Below are positions 50,501 through 63,200 of a stretch of 64,000 bases of DNA, piece after piece; the stretch's first letter is position 1, and every line of letters begins with the position of its first letter. The position numbers were made by a program, and so were the translations under genes. A model generated the notes under the pieces. The model worked only from the letters and a program-made list of their open reading frames with translations. It searched no databases and had not been told where the DNA came from. This DNA comes from Sycobia sp. Sy_11 (Eukaryota; Arthropoda; Insecta; Hymenoptera; Epichrysomallidae), in contig JACCIC010000096.1 of the NCBI GenBank assembly GCA_018907035.1, forward strand, positions 1,427,501-1,491,500, written 5' to 3'.

Positions 50501-52620
50501 TGCTCTAATAATCTATCGACCTTGCTATCCATTACTGCATAGTTCCATACCTCATAATTAGAATTCAAATAAGCCATTAATATGTGTTTTTGTTTTATGT
50601 CAGTATTATTTGCATGAGTGTCAGTTTTCACATTAATATGATGTAGCGAGGCATCGTAGTTGATGTTAAATGCTTCGGTAGTTGGTTTATATCTTCGGAG
50701 TCAATAAACTTTTGGCGCCTGAAACTTAATATTTGCATCAATCCTAGATCGTCAAAGCCAAGCCTTATGAAACTCATGTTCAATTGGATAGTGATTTCAT
50801 TTTATATTAATTTGTCTTGAATTTTTTCATTCCACATGAAAAAATTCATAATGAAAAAAACCGAATTCATTAAATTAGAAAATCCGAAGTTATAAATAAT
50901 AACTAAAATGAAAACACATTTTGTTTCTTGAACCTCCCCCCCCCCTCCATGGACGTGGTTTATTGCAAAATCCAGAAATTGATTTTAGGGACTCGTATAA
51001 ATAATCATTGAAACATTCTAAATCAGTTGAGGACATTCAACAGTCTAAAATTATCGATAAAAGTATATTTTACTCATATTCATTCCTTAAGTATCGATTA
51101 AGATTCGTATACTAAAAGACGTATAATATCTAAATTCTAAGTCTGCAAACAATTGGGCTGCACATAAATGAGTGAGTGAATCAGTCAGTCAAACAGCATA
51201 CCGAATATTCGCTTTTATATATTCAGGCACTTTGTTGAAATCGTACACAAACTGGAACAAAAAATTTTGGTTACATGATTATAAAATAATCGATTTATAT
51301 AACATACTTGAAATCATAGGAAACGTATACATTGTAGGTAACAGATTAATACAGTTCTGAATAAACTAGTCAAAAAAGAATTAACGAACTTCAATAAAAA
51401 CGTACTACCAACTCTTATATGAGTATGTGACGTAAAATTAACACCTGCTACATTCTTATAAGAGTTAAGGTTTTGTACTTCGGAGTCATTAAGTTTTAAT
51501 AATAGTATGAAAGAAAAAACTTTGATGCGGTGAGTTTGGTCTTCGTAAATGAGGTTTATTGTCACGTATTACATTTGCGATACCTGCAAAAATTCCAGGC
51601 ATAGCGTTATAAGAATAACAATAACACGAATAAGAATAATAGTAATAATAAAACCATAATGGCTTAGCTATTAGTTCTTAATTTTTTCCGTTCCAGGAAC
51701 TGTTATTAACTCTCATCGAAATGGACCGATCCATGGACGAGAGCGTGAAACGTTCGAGTCGTGTCATCATGAGCAACATCTTTTACGTACCGGAGTACCG
51801 TGACACGATACTCTCCCAGCTGCTCAACTACAACGAGCTGACAATGACGAGGCGAGTATATCTATATTAGTATATCTATATAGGCGAGGATATCTATACT
51901 AGTATCCCCCGTCTCGGTTTCGCTTGAGATAATAATTTACACGATTTCTGAAACAGTCAATAATATCTTAGTAAAAAACACTTTATATATATAAATCTAT
52001 ATTCCAATAGATAATTTAGATATCGTCACTTTCGTAAAAAAAAGCTGCTTCAAAGCAGCGTCTACTATAAAAAGAAAATTGTACTTTCGAATTCGGGCGG
52101 CAGAAAAATATGTCTCGAAACGACTACGGAAAGTTTTGTGTTAGGGAGGTAGAACGGAGAGTTTGGTGTTTGGATGGTGCAATGCGAAACTCGCTTTAGA
52201 TGCCGTCCCGACATACGTGGGCATCATTTCCTTACGACTAAACACGATACTCCTCGTATAAATTATTCCAAGACACGTGGATATCTTATTCTACCATCCC
52301 AACACGCAACTTCCTGTAAAAATGGTTCTGAGACACCGGGATATCATATTTCATTGCCCGTACACGAGACGACAATATTTCCTCGTATAAGCCTTATATA
52401 TCTTTTATATATCTATACTCATATATATCTATATCTATACTTAGATCTTATATATTTATACTCCGTATATTTTCGTATTTTAAAATAAAATAAAATTTTT
52501 AAAATGAAATAAAAATTTTAAAATAAAATGCCAACTGAAATTAAAGCTAAGTGATGATGGTCTACAAGTAGTACATTTTTTAAACGGATGCTGAGATGTT
52601 GCCCTTTTATACGGAAGCGG

Positions 52621-52675
<55 letters not shown>

Positions 52676-52786
52676 CGGGATTGTGGCTAAACAAAAACAT
52701 AAGTTGTCTTTATAAATTAATTTGGAATGATTTGGCATACAACCATCTTATAGGACAAGCGGAGAATGAGAGGAAAGAGAGTGAGA

Positions 52787-52843
<57 letters not shown>

Positions 52844-53371
52844 GGAGAGAGAGAGAAAGTGTGTGAGATTTTCCTACATAAGAAAAAATAAAATGTAAAA
52901 AGATATACAAGGTGTGAGTATTATCAGATTAATCTGAAGAACAAATAGTACTACAATCACACCTTCTTTAGGATACTAAGCCCAAAGTTGGATATGATCA
53001 TTCAAATGAGCTGACCTGGTATTAATAGTTTAAGCTAACTACTTTGAGTCGACATTCGACATAATTCAAAACGCCACTTACTACTCGTTGTGGAATCGAT
53101 TGCTAAGACTGTTAACTGCGCTCGTAATTTATTGATGAACGGAAAATGATTTTCAATAAAAAACATAGCCTGTCCTTCCGAAGGTAATATAAAATATACA
53201 TTTTGAATTTCAGAACAATCAGTTCAGGTTTTTTTGTTTAACGTGTACAAACAAAACGCTGTACAAACACGCTTTGTCTTTATAAATTAATATGATATGA
53301 TATGATATGATTTGATGATACGATGTAATATGATATGATACGATATGATGATGATATGTGCGTGCGCGCGC

Positions 53372-53412
<41 letters not shown>

Positions 53413-53710
53413 GCGACTAGCCAAACCGCGAGACAGCGCCGAATTGGACGATTAAGGAGCTTGCGCGTATGTATGTAAAAATCCTGTACAGGTGTCTGCG
53501 ATTGAAGGGTGATAGAAAAATGCGAATAGCTTTCGAGGACGGGAAAATTGTTTGCTCGATCTTTTTTATCTGTCGGCGGCATGCATTGAGGTCTTAATAA
53601 CTCCTTCTTTCCCTATTCGAGACTTCGCGGTGCCTCGCGTGTATATATACAAAGAAAGCTCGAGCGTGCACGCACATATTTTCTCCCCCCTTACCCCCTA
53701 GGTTTGCCTT

Positions 53711-53778
<68 letters not shown>

Positions 53779-53812
53779 TCTTCTTTTCCATTCGATCTTT
53801 CCTAACGGCAAA

Positions 53813-53901
<89 letters not shown>

Positions 53902-54875
53902 AAATTTATATATATATATACTCGTGCGTCGAGTTCCGGTCGACATTGGAAAACAGGGAAACGAAATGCGACGGGGAAGTTTGGTCCACCTCCCCAGTAA
54001 CGCACTTCCCGCCTCCCTCTCTCGATTAACATCCTCGCTGCGTCGTATTTTTATTGTTGTAATGTGACACTACAAGGCGAATAAATAAATAGATACATGT
54101 ATGTACAAATAGATTTGTTGCGAATTTTTAGACGCCCCGTACTTCGTGACTTGCGAGTCCTTCATTTCGATTTTGAATTTTACATTGAATTTTTTTATAT
54201 CATTTTCAGGGATTACTTAATGGATTTAGTGACTACGGCTCACATTTTTCTGAAAATGCTGAAGAATCATTGCGACAAGGAGCGTAATCTTGTCGTACGC
54301 AAAGTCAAGCGCAAGAAGCCGAAAAAAAGTTAGTATTTCATATATAATCTTTTATTTATGATACTGACTGTAGTGCTAAATGTATAGTATATTTATGCAA
54401 ACTGATTCATTCTCTGTATTATGCAATCAAAGTCAGTATTTATTAAAACAATTGAAAATTAATTTGAATTGTTATTTGTCCATGAAGCTTAGTTAATTTT
54501 AGCGTGTTATTCATCGCGATATAACTATTATATAAGTAGGAATTAAGCAGATCATAAAAGTAAATTTATATATTTTTGTAAAATTCAGTTTGATTTATTA
54601 TTATAAATAAATTATAAAATCGGCAAAGTACGGAAAAAGAATTATAAAATTTATGATATATACAGAGACGAAGCCATCGAAGAGTGGTGCAATAGGTACT
54701 GCTAAACCACTGCCGAGCTTGGAAGATAGATGGGACGAGATTGGACCGGAAATGTCGGCCGTCCTCCAGCAGAGTTCGATACCGGAAGTAATGCCCTTTG
54801 ATGCCACTATCGCGACTCCTGTCGACGAACAGAAGTAAGTCAATCAAATTCGTTTTTTCTTGAATCCTTACATAT

Positions 54876-54920
<45 letters not shown>

Positions 54921-56715
54921 ATTTCATTTTTCTTTATGAAATTATTTGCGAGAGCTTAGTAATATCTTTTTACTCGATCCAAATAGTTCTTATTATAATA
55001 TTCGAATATACTTATAGATTGTAAAAAAGCTATTTTTTCTTCTTACTTATGCTGGCATTTGTCTCTGTGACAGATTGAACATTTGATAAGCTTTTTTAAT
55101 AATTTTAAATAAGAATTTGAAAAAAAACGCTACATTTTTTCCTTTGATTCTATTCCTATCATAAGTCATTAATCATTTTGGCTTTAGGAAAATGTAAAAG
55201 CATGCTTCAAATTTTCTTTTATCAAAAATGATAGCCCGATTTTTAAGGTCACCAACACTCACATCTGCAACTTTGATTTTTAATCACAGAGAGTAAAATC
55301 GAATCCACAATTCCTTTTTCTTAGTTCTGAAAACAACCACGGTATTTTATTTCATATTTACTCGCGAGAAAAATGTTTCACGAACCTCCGAACTAGTGTA
55401 GAAGGCATAGGGAGCAAGCTACAATTGCACCTGCACGCGCACGTACCGCCCTCCCACCCTCCGCCACACCTCGCTGACGATATGCGCCGTTTGAGCTTCC
55501 AGCTTGAGGGGATGGCGAAAGGGTAACTCTAGGAAATCATTGGTTAAAAGGAGGGAGGTGGGTAAACGCCGCGCGGGCTCGTGTTTACTTGCGTTATAAT
55601 TGCTCGGCCTTTCGCTGCGCACCCACGCTCTCGTATTTATATACACACATGCATAATATGTTGAAAACGAAATTCCGCGGTTTCGCGGAAGGGCTCTTCA
55701 CGTCTTGCCCCCCTCCTCGTCGTGCCGCTCTCTGATGCACGTGCGTATAAATGAGACAAGAGCTTCTATCGCGCTGTGGCTGACGTATAACGCCGTTATT
55801 CAATGTCGAGTTTACATTGGTCGTTGGTGAAGTGGAGGAATTGTAATATTTGTGAACGCGTTCAAATCGCGGTTCCGATGCTTTTTCTATATTTGACGCG
55901 AGGAATAGAAGAAAACAGCAGGCGATGCTTGTACTGTAATGGTAGATTTGTTGATGAATGCTTAATTCATTACGATTTTTTTCCTATAAAACCGAATCAA
56001 TTATAAATTAAAGCTATTTGTGATAAACATTTTGGATTCAAATGGATTGTATATAGCGCGAAAAACCGCATTGAATCATATTACATCAGTTCCAAGTAAC
56101 GATCCATTTCCATTCGTTTAAAATTACAAAAATTTGAGATCATTGATACGAAATTGAATTGAAATGGAACGGAGTTATGATTGAATAAGATTCAACACGC
56201 TTCAGCCAAAAATTTCAATCAGAAATACCTCATTCTGATTCAACCATGTAAAAATTTAGGAAATAATAAATGGATTGATATTGTATAGAATTTTATGTTC
56301 ATTTCAATAGGTTTATAGTCTATTTAAGAGCTATACTAATAATATAAATTTTTGTCATACGTAAATGGATCATAACAGATGTGCGAGTTAATCAGTTTCA
56401 AATCGCCGTTGTCCTGGGTTCAGTTCATTTCAATTCAAAATTTTTATCAAAGATTTTATTATTTATACTAGTTTATGCGTGTATTTTCAAATCATTTAAA
56501 ATTATTACATTAATATATATTCATTTGATAGATATTTGTACTATATTTATACTATTTTGTTTATCAAATTACTTGAATGAGATAAAAGCAATACATTCAT
56601 TAATTTGTTATCTTAATTTTTTTTTCGCATAAAGGGAGGACGCAATGAAAAAGGTTCAGAAGCTGATGCGTTGTAAGGACTATGAACAGGCGGTTGGACT
56701 TTTACGCTCAGCAAG
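39452..56715 (+). CDS. timeout: timeout / TIMELESS homologue, first 13 coding exons (3' end beyond window)
   Basis: In-frame exons: 39452-39566, 39671-39824, 39892-40072, 40152-40283, 40399-40494, 40565-40728, 43526-43643, 47198-47451, 48107-48239, 51697-51851, 54210-54328, 54666-54834 and 56635-56715, then a further exon beyond the window (open in phase 2). They encode 623 complete codons of a protein usually of 1,200 residues or more. Family marks are VIKDLIRHLRRDDDTHSIRR (about 39-58) and FLGESKVLQRDLI in the TIMELESS domain, SRFGGTFIVQNMKAIGDNE, the nuclear-signal-like KTKRRRLK (about 322-329), VRLFLKEFCVEFLNGAYNPV, YLWALRFFMNFNR, WSTRLHLALNAYQELL, TTAHIFLKMLKNHC and MPFDATIATPVDEQK. TIMELESS with TIPIN stabilises replication forks, supports checkpoint signalling and cohesion. 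These marks fit timeout, not the Drosophila clock-only timeless. The start ATG follows a 5' UTR acceptor. The intron after 51851 appears to be GC-AG. Confidence 0.95.
40729..43525. other. timeout intron 6
   Basis: It contains a (TA)n tract at 41470-41520 and a GC-richer block at 42170-42850. Open frames in that block have no family resemblance and no paired splice sites in frame with timeout. Confidence 0.6.
41470..41520. repeat. (TA)n microsatellite
   Basis: About 25 uninterrupted AT units. Confidence 0.96.
45250..45445. repeat. (GA)n microsatellite block
   Basis: Two long GA runs (45250-45289 and 45389-45445) joined by imperfect GA-rich DNA. All leucine/serine and arginine/glutamate open frames here come from this repeat. 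Confidence 0.95.
46073..46101. repeat. short perfect hairpin
   Basis: ACGTGTATTAATA and TATTAATACACGT, 13-bp arms, 3-base loop TGG. Confidence 0.85.
47498..47553. repeat. (TA)n microsatellite
   Basis: Pure TA run starting about 45 bases after the donor of the timeout exon 47198-47451. Confidence 0.96.
48870..50795 (-). mobile_element. decayed non-LTR retrotransposon (LINE), antisense in timeout intron 9
   Basis: Minus-strand fragments appear in the order of a LINE ORF2. Endonuclease-like LMAYLNSNYEVWNYAVMDSK and LLEQTEKVGLFLDG lie at about 50450-50590. A connector WWDTDCAKVKRPRQAAYERW lies near 50050-50115. Reverse transcriptase pieces are LRILPLTSHVCKIFE (about 49425-49470), LLSLTQIGFQKSQACVNSL (about 49325-49385) and VPQGSILSLLL (about 49070-49102); the YADD site is destroyed. 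Frameshifts and stops are numerous and the 5' end is truncated. Similar to I/Jockey-type elements; the exact clade is not resolved. Confidence 0.8.
52621..52671. repeat. (TA)n microsatellite
   Basis: About 25 uninterrupted TA units. Confidence 0.96.
52778..52858. repeat. (GA)n microsatellite
   Basis: Nearly pure GA run. Confidence 0.95.
53288..53408. repeat. (ATATG)n-type minisatellite running into (TG)n
   Basis: ATATGATATGATATGATTTG-type pentamers to about 53358, then GTGCGCGCGCG and a TG run to 53408. Confidence 0.85.
53712..53921. repeat. compound (CA)n(GA)n ... (TA)n microsatellite
   Basis: About 23 CA units, about 9 GA units, a 36-base spacer, about 41 TA units (53815-53897), ACACAAAATT and a further short TA run. 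Confidence 0.96.
54835..56634. other. timeout intron 12
   Basis: It contains (TA)n at 54881-54912 and a GC-richer block at 55400-55870. No coding signal recognised. Confidence 0.6.
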
Positions 56716-58966
56716 GTAATAATAATTTTTTTCACATTTCATTTAATTAGTGAAAAAAAAGAATTCATGATCCATGTAAAGAAAATCTTCACTATTTCGT
56801 ATTTATATTATAATTAAGTTTTTAAATTTCTTATTTTGTTGTTATACAAAAAAAAAATTTTCTTTCCAATTTTTATGAAATGAATTTAACTAATGAAGTC
56901 ATATAGCATGTCGATAAGATATTTAATTAATTAAAACTGATTTTAACAAATTGATTAAATCTAATTTTAACATTGATTAAATGTAATTTTAACAAAAATA
57001 GAGGGTATTAAATATAATAATGACTTGGAAATGTTAATTAAAATAGAAACATTATATTCTGATAGTTATTCAGTATTTAAATCATTTTTTTTTCAAGTAT
57101 AATACAAACAACCTGTATTATGTTGGTAAAACGCAAAATATCGATAATTAGCGAAATATTTGGTGAAGATATAAAATATATAAAAGCTAATAGTGTATTT
57201 TTTAATTGGAACTTTGGAACGAGATTGAAAATTTATTAGAGGAGATTTTAATTGAAATCTTTGAATCAATTATAAATTCTTTTTGGACAAAATCGCAAAT
57301 TCTTAAAAGTATTTTTTTCGCTTAGAAATTAAGAATTAGTCCTTATTGATTCTAAGATTTTAATTTTGTCCATTTATTAAATAAATTATATTATATTTTT
57401 CCTAATACTTTATTTAATAGAATTGTAGAATTATTGAACTATAATAATCAAACATTATATATTTGAAAACATTGAACACAAAATAAAAGTAATATCGTTT
57501 GTATTAATATCAAATTTTATTTCTGTATGTTATATTGGTTTTAAAATAAGCAATATATTAATATTTAAATAACGAATTCTACTCTCATTTGATTTTAATT
57601 CCGAATAATAACGATAATAGGAATTATATTGAGGTCTATAAAGAAATACTACTAATTTTTTATAGAAACTTAAATTGTTTTAACGAACATAAGGAAGTAA
57701 TTCTACTAATATATATTGTATTTATAATTTGTTTATTAATTTTTTAAATATTGTTCTAAAATAAAGGTTTAACTATTTATGCAAACAAATCAACATCATA
57801 CTTCAAAGTATTGAAAATATATTAGCGTATTTCGCTTTAATGCTCTGTTTATTACAACACAATGATTGTGTGTACAAGTATAAAATATGAAAGTCTATGA
57901 AAATACAATTTCTTCAACCTGGATATTCCAGTAGGGCATCATGAATAAAACATGAATTTAAAAAAAATCTACTGTGGTTTAGAACTGGGAAAGTTACTAA
58001 ACTTAAATCCATATTCTTTCATACTCTACAAGAATATAAAGTTTAGGAAATTTCAGTGGGAAGTTTCTAACATCTCAATAGTGTCCATACTGTATAGTTA
58101 CCTGTTATTTTTCAAATAGCCTTAAATAGCTCTTTATTTAAGTATTCCTTCTACATCAATTAGATTATTTATTAGGAGTTACATAGAATATGCTCTTATC
58201 AATGTTTTCTATTTGTTAATTTATCTGATTCTTGCAGTGAAAAGTTAACAAAAGTTAATTAGTTTTTGTATATTTCAAATTATGTTTATTTTATATTTAT
58301 AATTATAATTGAAAACTTTATTATGGCACAGTATATGTTAGTTATCGTATGTGTGTATTCGGAAAAAGCCTTTCAGTTGTCTTGCAATTGAGATATCTTG
58401 GAGAATATATTGAGTACATGCCTTCCGATACCGTACAAGTTTGTATCATTCTTTTTCCCATCAGTTTTCTTGATAAATATAGATATACATGCTTTTCAAA
58501 TATTTCTGAGGCTAACGTGAAAAGTCCATCAAAATGTCAATATCGAACTTTTCACGATTTACGAGTTGCACTCAGCAAATGATAATAAAATAATATAATG
58601 TAATTTTTAAATGTTAATAATATGTTTTAACGAATAATTAAATATTTTTCTAACAATATAAAAGTTATGCAAACTATTAGTTTACATAAATATAAAGACA
58701 TAAATGTTTCTACGTTCATAAATATTTCTCAAGTGCATAATAAATACTGCATGAAAAAATTACAATGTATTAACATTACTTTATGGTATTGAATCTTTGG
58801 AATATCATTCGATATAGATGAGCCCATAGCACTCGCAGACTTCCATAAATCCGCACCGTAATGGCCAACCGCCTCGTCGTTAAGGAAATAATTATCGCGT
58901 CTCCTGGACTTTGGGGGAAAAGTAACTACCGTCAGACGTTAGCGCAATTCCTTCAATCTCTGCTAC

Positions 58967-58971
<5 letters not shown>

Positions 58972-59017
<46 letters not shown>
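58972..59017. repeat. (TA)n microsatellite
   Basis: About 23 uninterrupted TA units in the last intron. Confidence 0.96.
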
Positions 59018-59022
<5 letters not shown>

Positions 59023-60240
59023 CGTGAGCTTTGAGGTTGCCCTCGAAATGTCGTTAAGCGCTCGACGTCTGCTTTTCCCTTCTTGACAGGGTGCGTATCC
59101 CTTGGTTCATTCCCTTCGTCGTTATGCTGTCGCTCACCTAGAATTAGAATGTCGCTCCGAAATCTCGCTGTGCCTAATCGACGAGTAGTTCATGTCATTT
59201 GGAGATCCTTTGTCCCCGTGGTGTCGCAGGTTTGAAATTCCATGGCGCCAGTTTATTTTCAAGTGTTATAGAATTTTTTTACCATTCCAAGAGTTACATA
59301 GCTAATTAACCAAGTAAGTATAATATTTATAGCGTTTATAAAGTTTTTAATAGTCTATGGGTTATATAATTAATGAGACAAGTGAATTGATAACTTAATA
59401 ATTCAGGAAACCATTTTGTTAGTAACATTAAAAATTTTATTAATCAGTGCGATTTGCTTAAGATTTCTATCTAATAATTTACATAAGATTATTTGATTTT
59501 CAACCAGAAGCTAAGGAACATTTTGACCAATAAAACTTGTGCAGTTGACTAGAAGTAGTCAAAAAAAAGTTCCACATTGATTCTAAAAGTTGTGTATGTG
59601 AAATGATTGAAAAAAAATTAAAAGTTATAAAAATATTAGTTAGGCAAGAGTTAATTTCCTTTAAATTTTTATCTAACCTCCAACTTCTTATAATAACTGT
59701 ATTTATTCAATTATTATTTATTCAAGTACCTATAAATTTTCATATCATAAATAATATTTAAATGTATTTTGATTTTATGGTAATTAAGTAGAAGCTACCG
59801 ATTTTCTACCTAAATTATCTTTATTTTTAAATACATAAACTTATTTTTTTTCGACTTTAATTTATTCAAAAAATAATTTTATATAAATGTTAGAGCATGC
59901 TTATAGAAAATTTACTTAATTAATGATAATATTTATTCTGTAAGTACAGAGGCTAAATTTTAACACTGATAAAAATAGTTATTCAAAGACTGTATAAGCT
60001 AGCGCGTAACATCGAGAGAAATATAATTAAAGGCAGACTTAAAGCAGGAGTTCGTTTCAGTTTTCAAACTAACATTTCAACTTTTAAGAGCCGCGTTTCT
60101 GCGAGCGCTCAATAATTAAGCACTGTTGAAAACTGTTGAGTTCGCGGTGCTTTTTCTCCGCTTTTCATTCAATTACGCACGATTTCCGTTTTAAGCTGCT
60201 CACTTTCGGCAAATTGATTCGACGCTCTTGAATAGCCGAC

Positions 60241-60241
<1 letters not shown>

Positions 60242-60272
<31 letters not shown>
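60242..60272. repeat. (GA)n microsatellite
   Basis: About 15 GA units. Confidence 0.95.
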
Positions 60273-60276
<4 letters not shown>

Positions 60277-63200
60277 GAGAGTAAAGAAACAAGAGGCAAT
60301 GCGAAGAGGAACCATTGAAAAGGAATTTGAATGTTTCGGAGTGAAAAAGAAGAAACTCGGATTGGGGGAAACATTTGCACGATTCGTCGCAACTTGAGGG
60401 TTGTTGCACGTGGTTTTAGCGATGCGGATTGCTTAAGAAAATTGACGGGAACTTCATTAATTTAATATATTTTTACACCCTTTTTCTTTCACGGTTTCTC
60501 ATTGTTTTTATACTTTCTACATTCATCACTTGTTATTTCAAAGGAAATTCTTAATAAAATCTTCTAAAATTTACTTTTTAATTATGATCGAGTGATGGTA
60601 ATTTGTACTCTAGCCCTAACGTCCTAAGTTATTCAATCCAAGAAGTCTATTAAATTAACTGCAATCACACATTCAAGTGTCAAAAATTAAGCGTAAATGC
60701 TTGAATTTCCCAAATAAAATTTTTATACAATTTTTTGAGTCTTCTATTTTAAACGCATCGGCTTGATATATTGAGTATAGAAGACGTTGACGGGTCGTAT
60801 AGTTGGTATTTCTATTATTCTTGTCGTATGTCATGTATAAAGACGAAAAATTGATAAAAGGTCGCATTCAGCTGTAACCATTTTAAATATTATAACATGG
60901 CTGAATTGAAATGGTGAATGATCTGTCGAATAATTGTGTTAACAATTAAGTCTAGCAATTGGGTCAGTTGTAAATCAGCCCAGATGTATTAGTTTATTGT
61001 CCCCACGAACTCTATTATAGAAGTTTTCTACGAAACATCTTTCTATTTATATCGTCGTTGCTTTTACGAGGCTTCCTACGAAATTACACGTCCTTTCCAA
61101 TTTAGGTTTGTGTCTTGCATTTCCTTTACGGTCTTTTGGCTTGTGAATAACATTCTCCATCGACTTTTCCTTAGAATTAATTAAATTCAAAGGAACTTGA
61201 ATAAAATTAACTTTTGGTTACTTAGATATAATTAACTTTTGTTCAATTTAAAACAAAGCCTGTTTAATACGGAATTTAGATACTGGCTATTTATTTTATT
61301 TTAAAGTAAATTACAATAAAGTAAATATAGTTCATGCTCACGGTCTCAAAGGATATATATGTTTTCTTAAAATGACTTTCTTGAAGGTACTAGCGCGATA
61401 CTTAGTATATATTTTGATCGGCTCTTTCTTCTTTCAGCCATTAAATTATTTAGTTTTCAGTCCAGTTTTTATAGATTAAAAATTATATGATTATTTTATA
61501 AAACGAATGATGGAGAGGAGTTATCACTAGCACTGATAGCCGTCAGATATATAAAGACGTACAGTAACTGAGGAAAAAAATTACAGTAAGTTTATAGTAT
61601 AAATAAATAACATATTTTGTATAAAATTTTTTGTATTAAATGTTCAATTTACCTAGGTGTTTACTATGAATTAATACAAAAATATAAAAGTTATTGCGCG
61701 AAACCATATATATGTTCATTTTTAGATTCATATAATAAGCATGTTTTTCTGGAATGGTCTAAAGTTCAATGTTAATGTCAGAAAACATACCTTATTGAAT
61801 TTCATTCTTAGTTTCTAATATTTTTTATATGATAGAATATTGGAAATATCTGCTTACATGTGTATATAATTATAAGTTGCTATTACTACCGTATAAGTTA
61901 AAAAACCCTTTTTTGTCCAAAATGAGTTTTATGTAACGGTCCATTCCTATGAGAAAATACAGTACATGTATTTACGCACTTGAGAACTGATACAACTACA
62001 GATTTTTTATGCGTAAAAGTTTTCTACATCTATATTTTTCTCATCTGGACGAAAAGCTCGTAAGCTACTAAAAGGTATAATTCACTAGAAGAACATTATA
62101 CTTATGAAAGAAGAGTGGTTAATATTTCAATTTCATGAATTGTTGTGATTTTTCAGAATTCAATACAGCTTAAGTTGCTAAGTCTCTGGAACTTCCGTAA
62201 GTGCCTTTTTAACTTATATGTTAGTATAGAGTAATTCATATGTCATTTTTATAAGCAGATACTTAAGATTTTGGCATATATTGCATTGTATGCTTAATAA
62301 AGTAAAAAACGATAAAAACAGAAAACAAAAGTGACATTTCTCATTGAACTACTCAAGACAAAATAAAAGGTAGGCTCGAAAGAGGCATACTTAGCATAGT
62401 GGCAAAGCAAAAGAGGGGAAATTTCCAACATAGGGTCTCTTTTGTCTGCATTTGAAACAAAAGTTGAGGGAGCTCGAGAAAGCTGGTCGGAAAAGCTTGC
62501 GCTACTTTTTTCTTCGCTTTTCTAACCAGGTTCAACAGACCAAAAGCTCGTCTGTACACAGTTGGAAAGTCCAGACATTTACAAGTGAGTCGTGTGCAAT
62601 GATTGTTTCGTCTGGTTTGTTTATGCTCTCTTTCGTTCTTTCCCCCCTTCTCTCTCTCTTTATATACGTATGTGTGTGAGTGTGTGTATGTGTTTTCCCT
62701 ATATCCACTACCACTTTCACTTTCTTTTTTGTTTCTTTACATATTACCTTTTCTTTTTAGCTTTTTTACTTAATCAGGTGGGTTTCCCTTGTGGTAAGTT
62801 TGCGTACGCGTTTTAGCGTGTGTAGCTTCTTCTACTACGTTGATTTTCTTTCATCTGTTTATCTCGAAAAAATAAAAATTTGTGAAAATGATGTATAGTG
62901 ACATTATAATCTTAAATTTTTGGATGTAATTCAGAGTAAAAGGATTTTTATATATTCAATTTCGCGAGCGTTAATTTATATAAAATGAAATCTTATAAAT
63001 AGCTATAGCTATGAATAACTATAATAGATATTCAACTATTCTATTCATTGAGGAAAGCGCATTATGGTGTCAAAAATACCACTGAATACGAAAGTATTTA
63101 TGAAAAATAAATATATTGGAAATTGAATCTTGTATAGAAAATAAGTTAAAGTTTTTACATTCATACGAAAATATGAAGATCATTATTTCCCTTTAAAATT

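Larger units (their letters stand above)
51852..54209. other. timeout intron 10, GC-AG, microsatellite-rich
   Basis: It begins GCGAGT and ends TTTTCAG. Contents: (TA)n 52621-52671, (GA)n 52778-52858, an ATATG-type minisatellite at 53288-53358, (TG)n 53375-53408, a compound (CA)n(GA)n at 53712-53778 and (TA)n 53815-53897. No coding signal. Confidence 0.75.

Noticed and set aside
51856..51857. GT donor GTATAT as the end of the timeout exon
   Set aside because: It leaves phase 0 and puts the next conserved exon out of frame; the GC donor five bases upstream restores it.
39452..56715. Drosophila-type circadian timeless
   Set aside because: The sequence follows timeout/TIMELESS throughout (for example YLWALRFFMNFNR and MPFDATIATPVDEQ), with the nuclear signal directly after a short linker.
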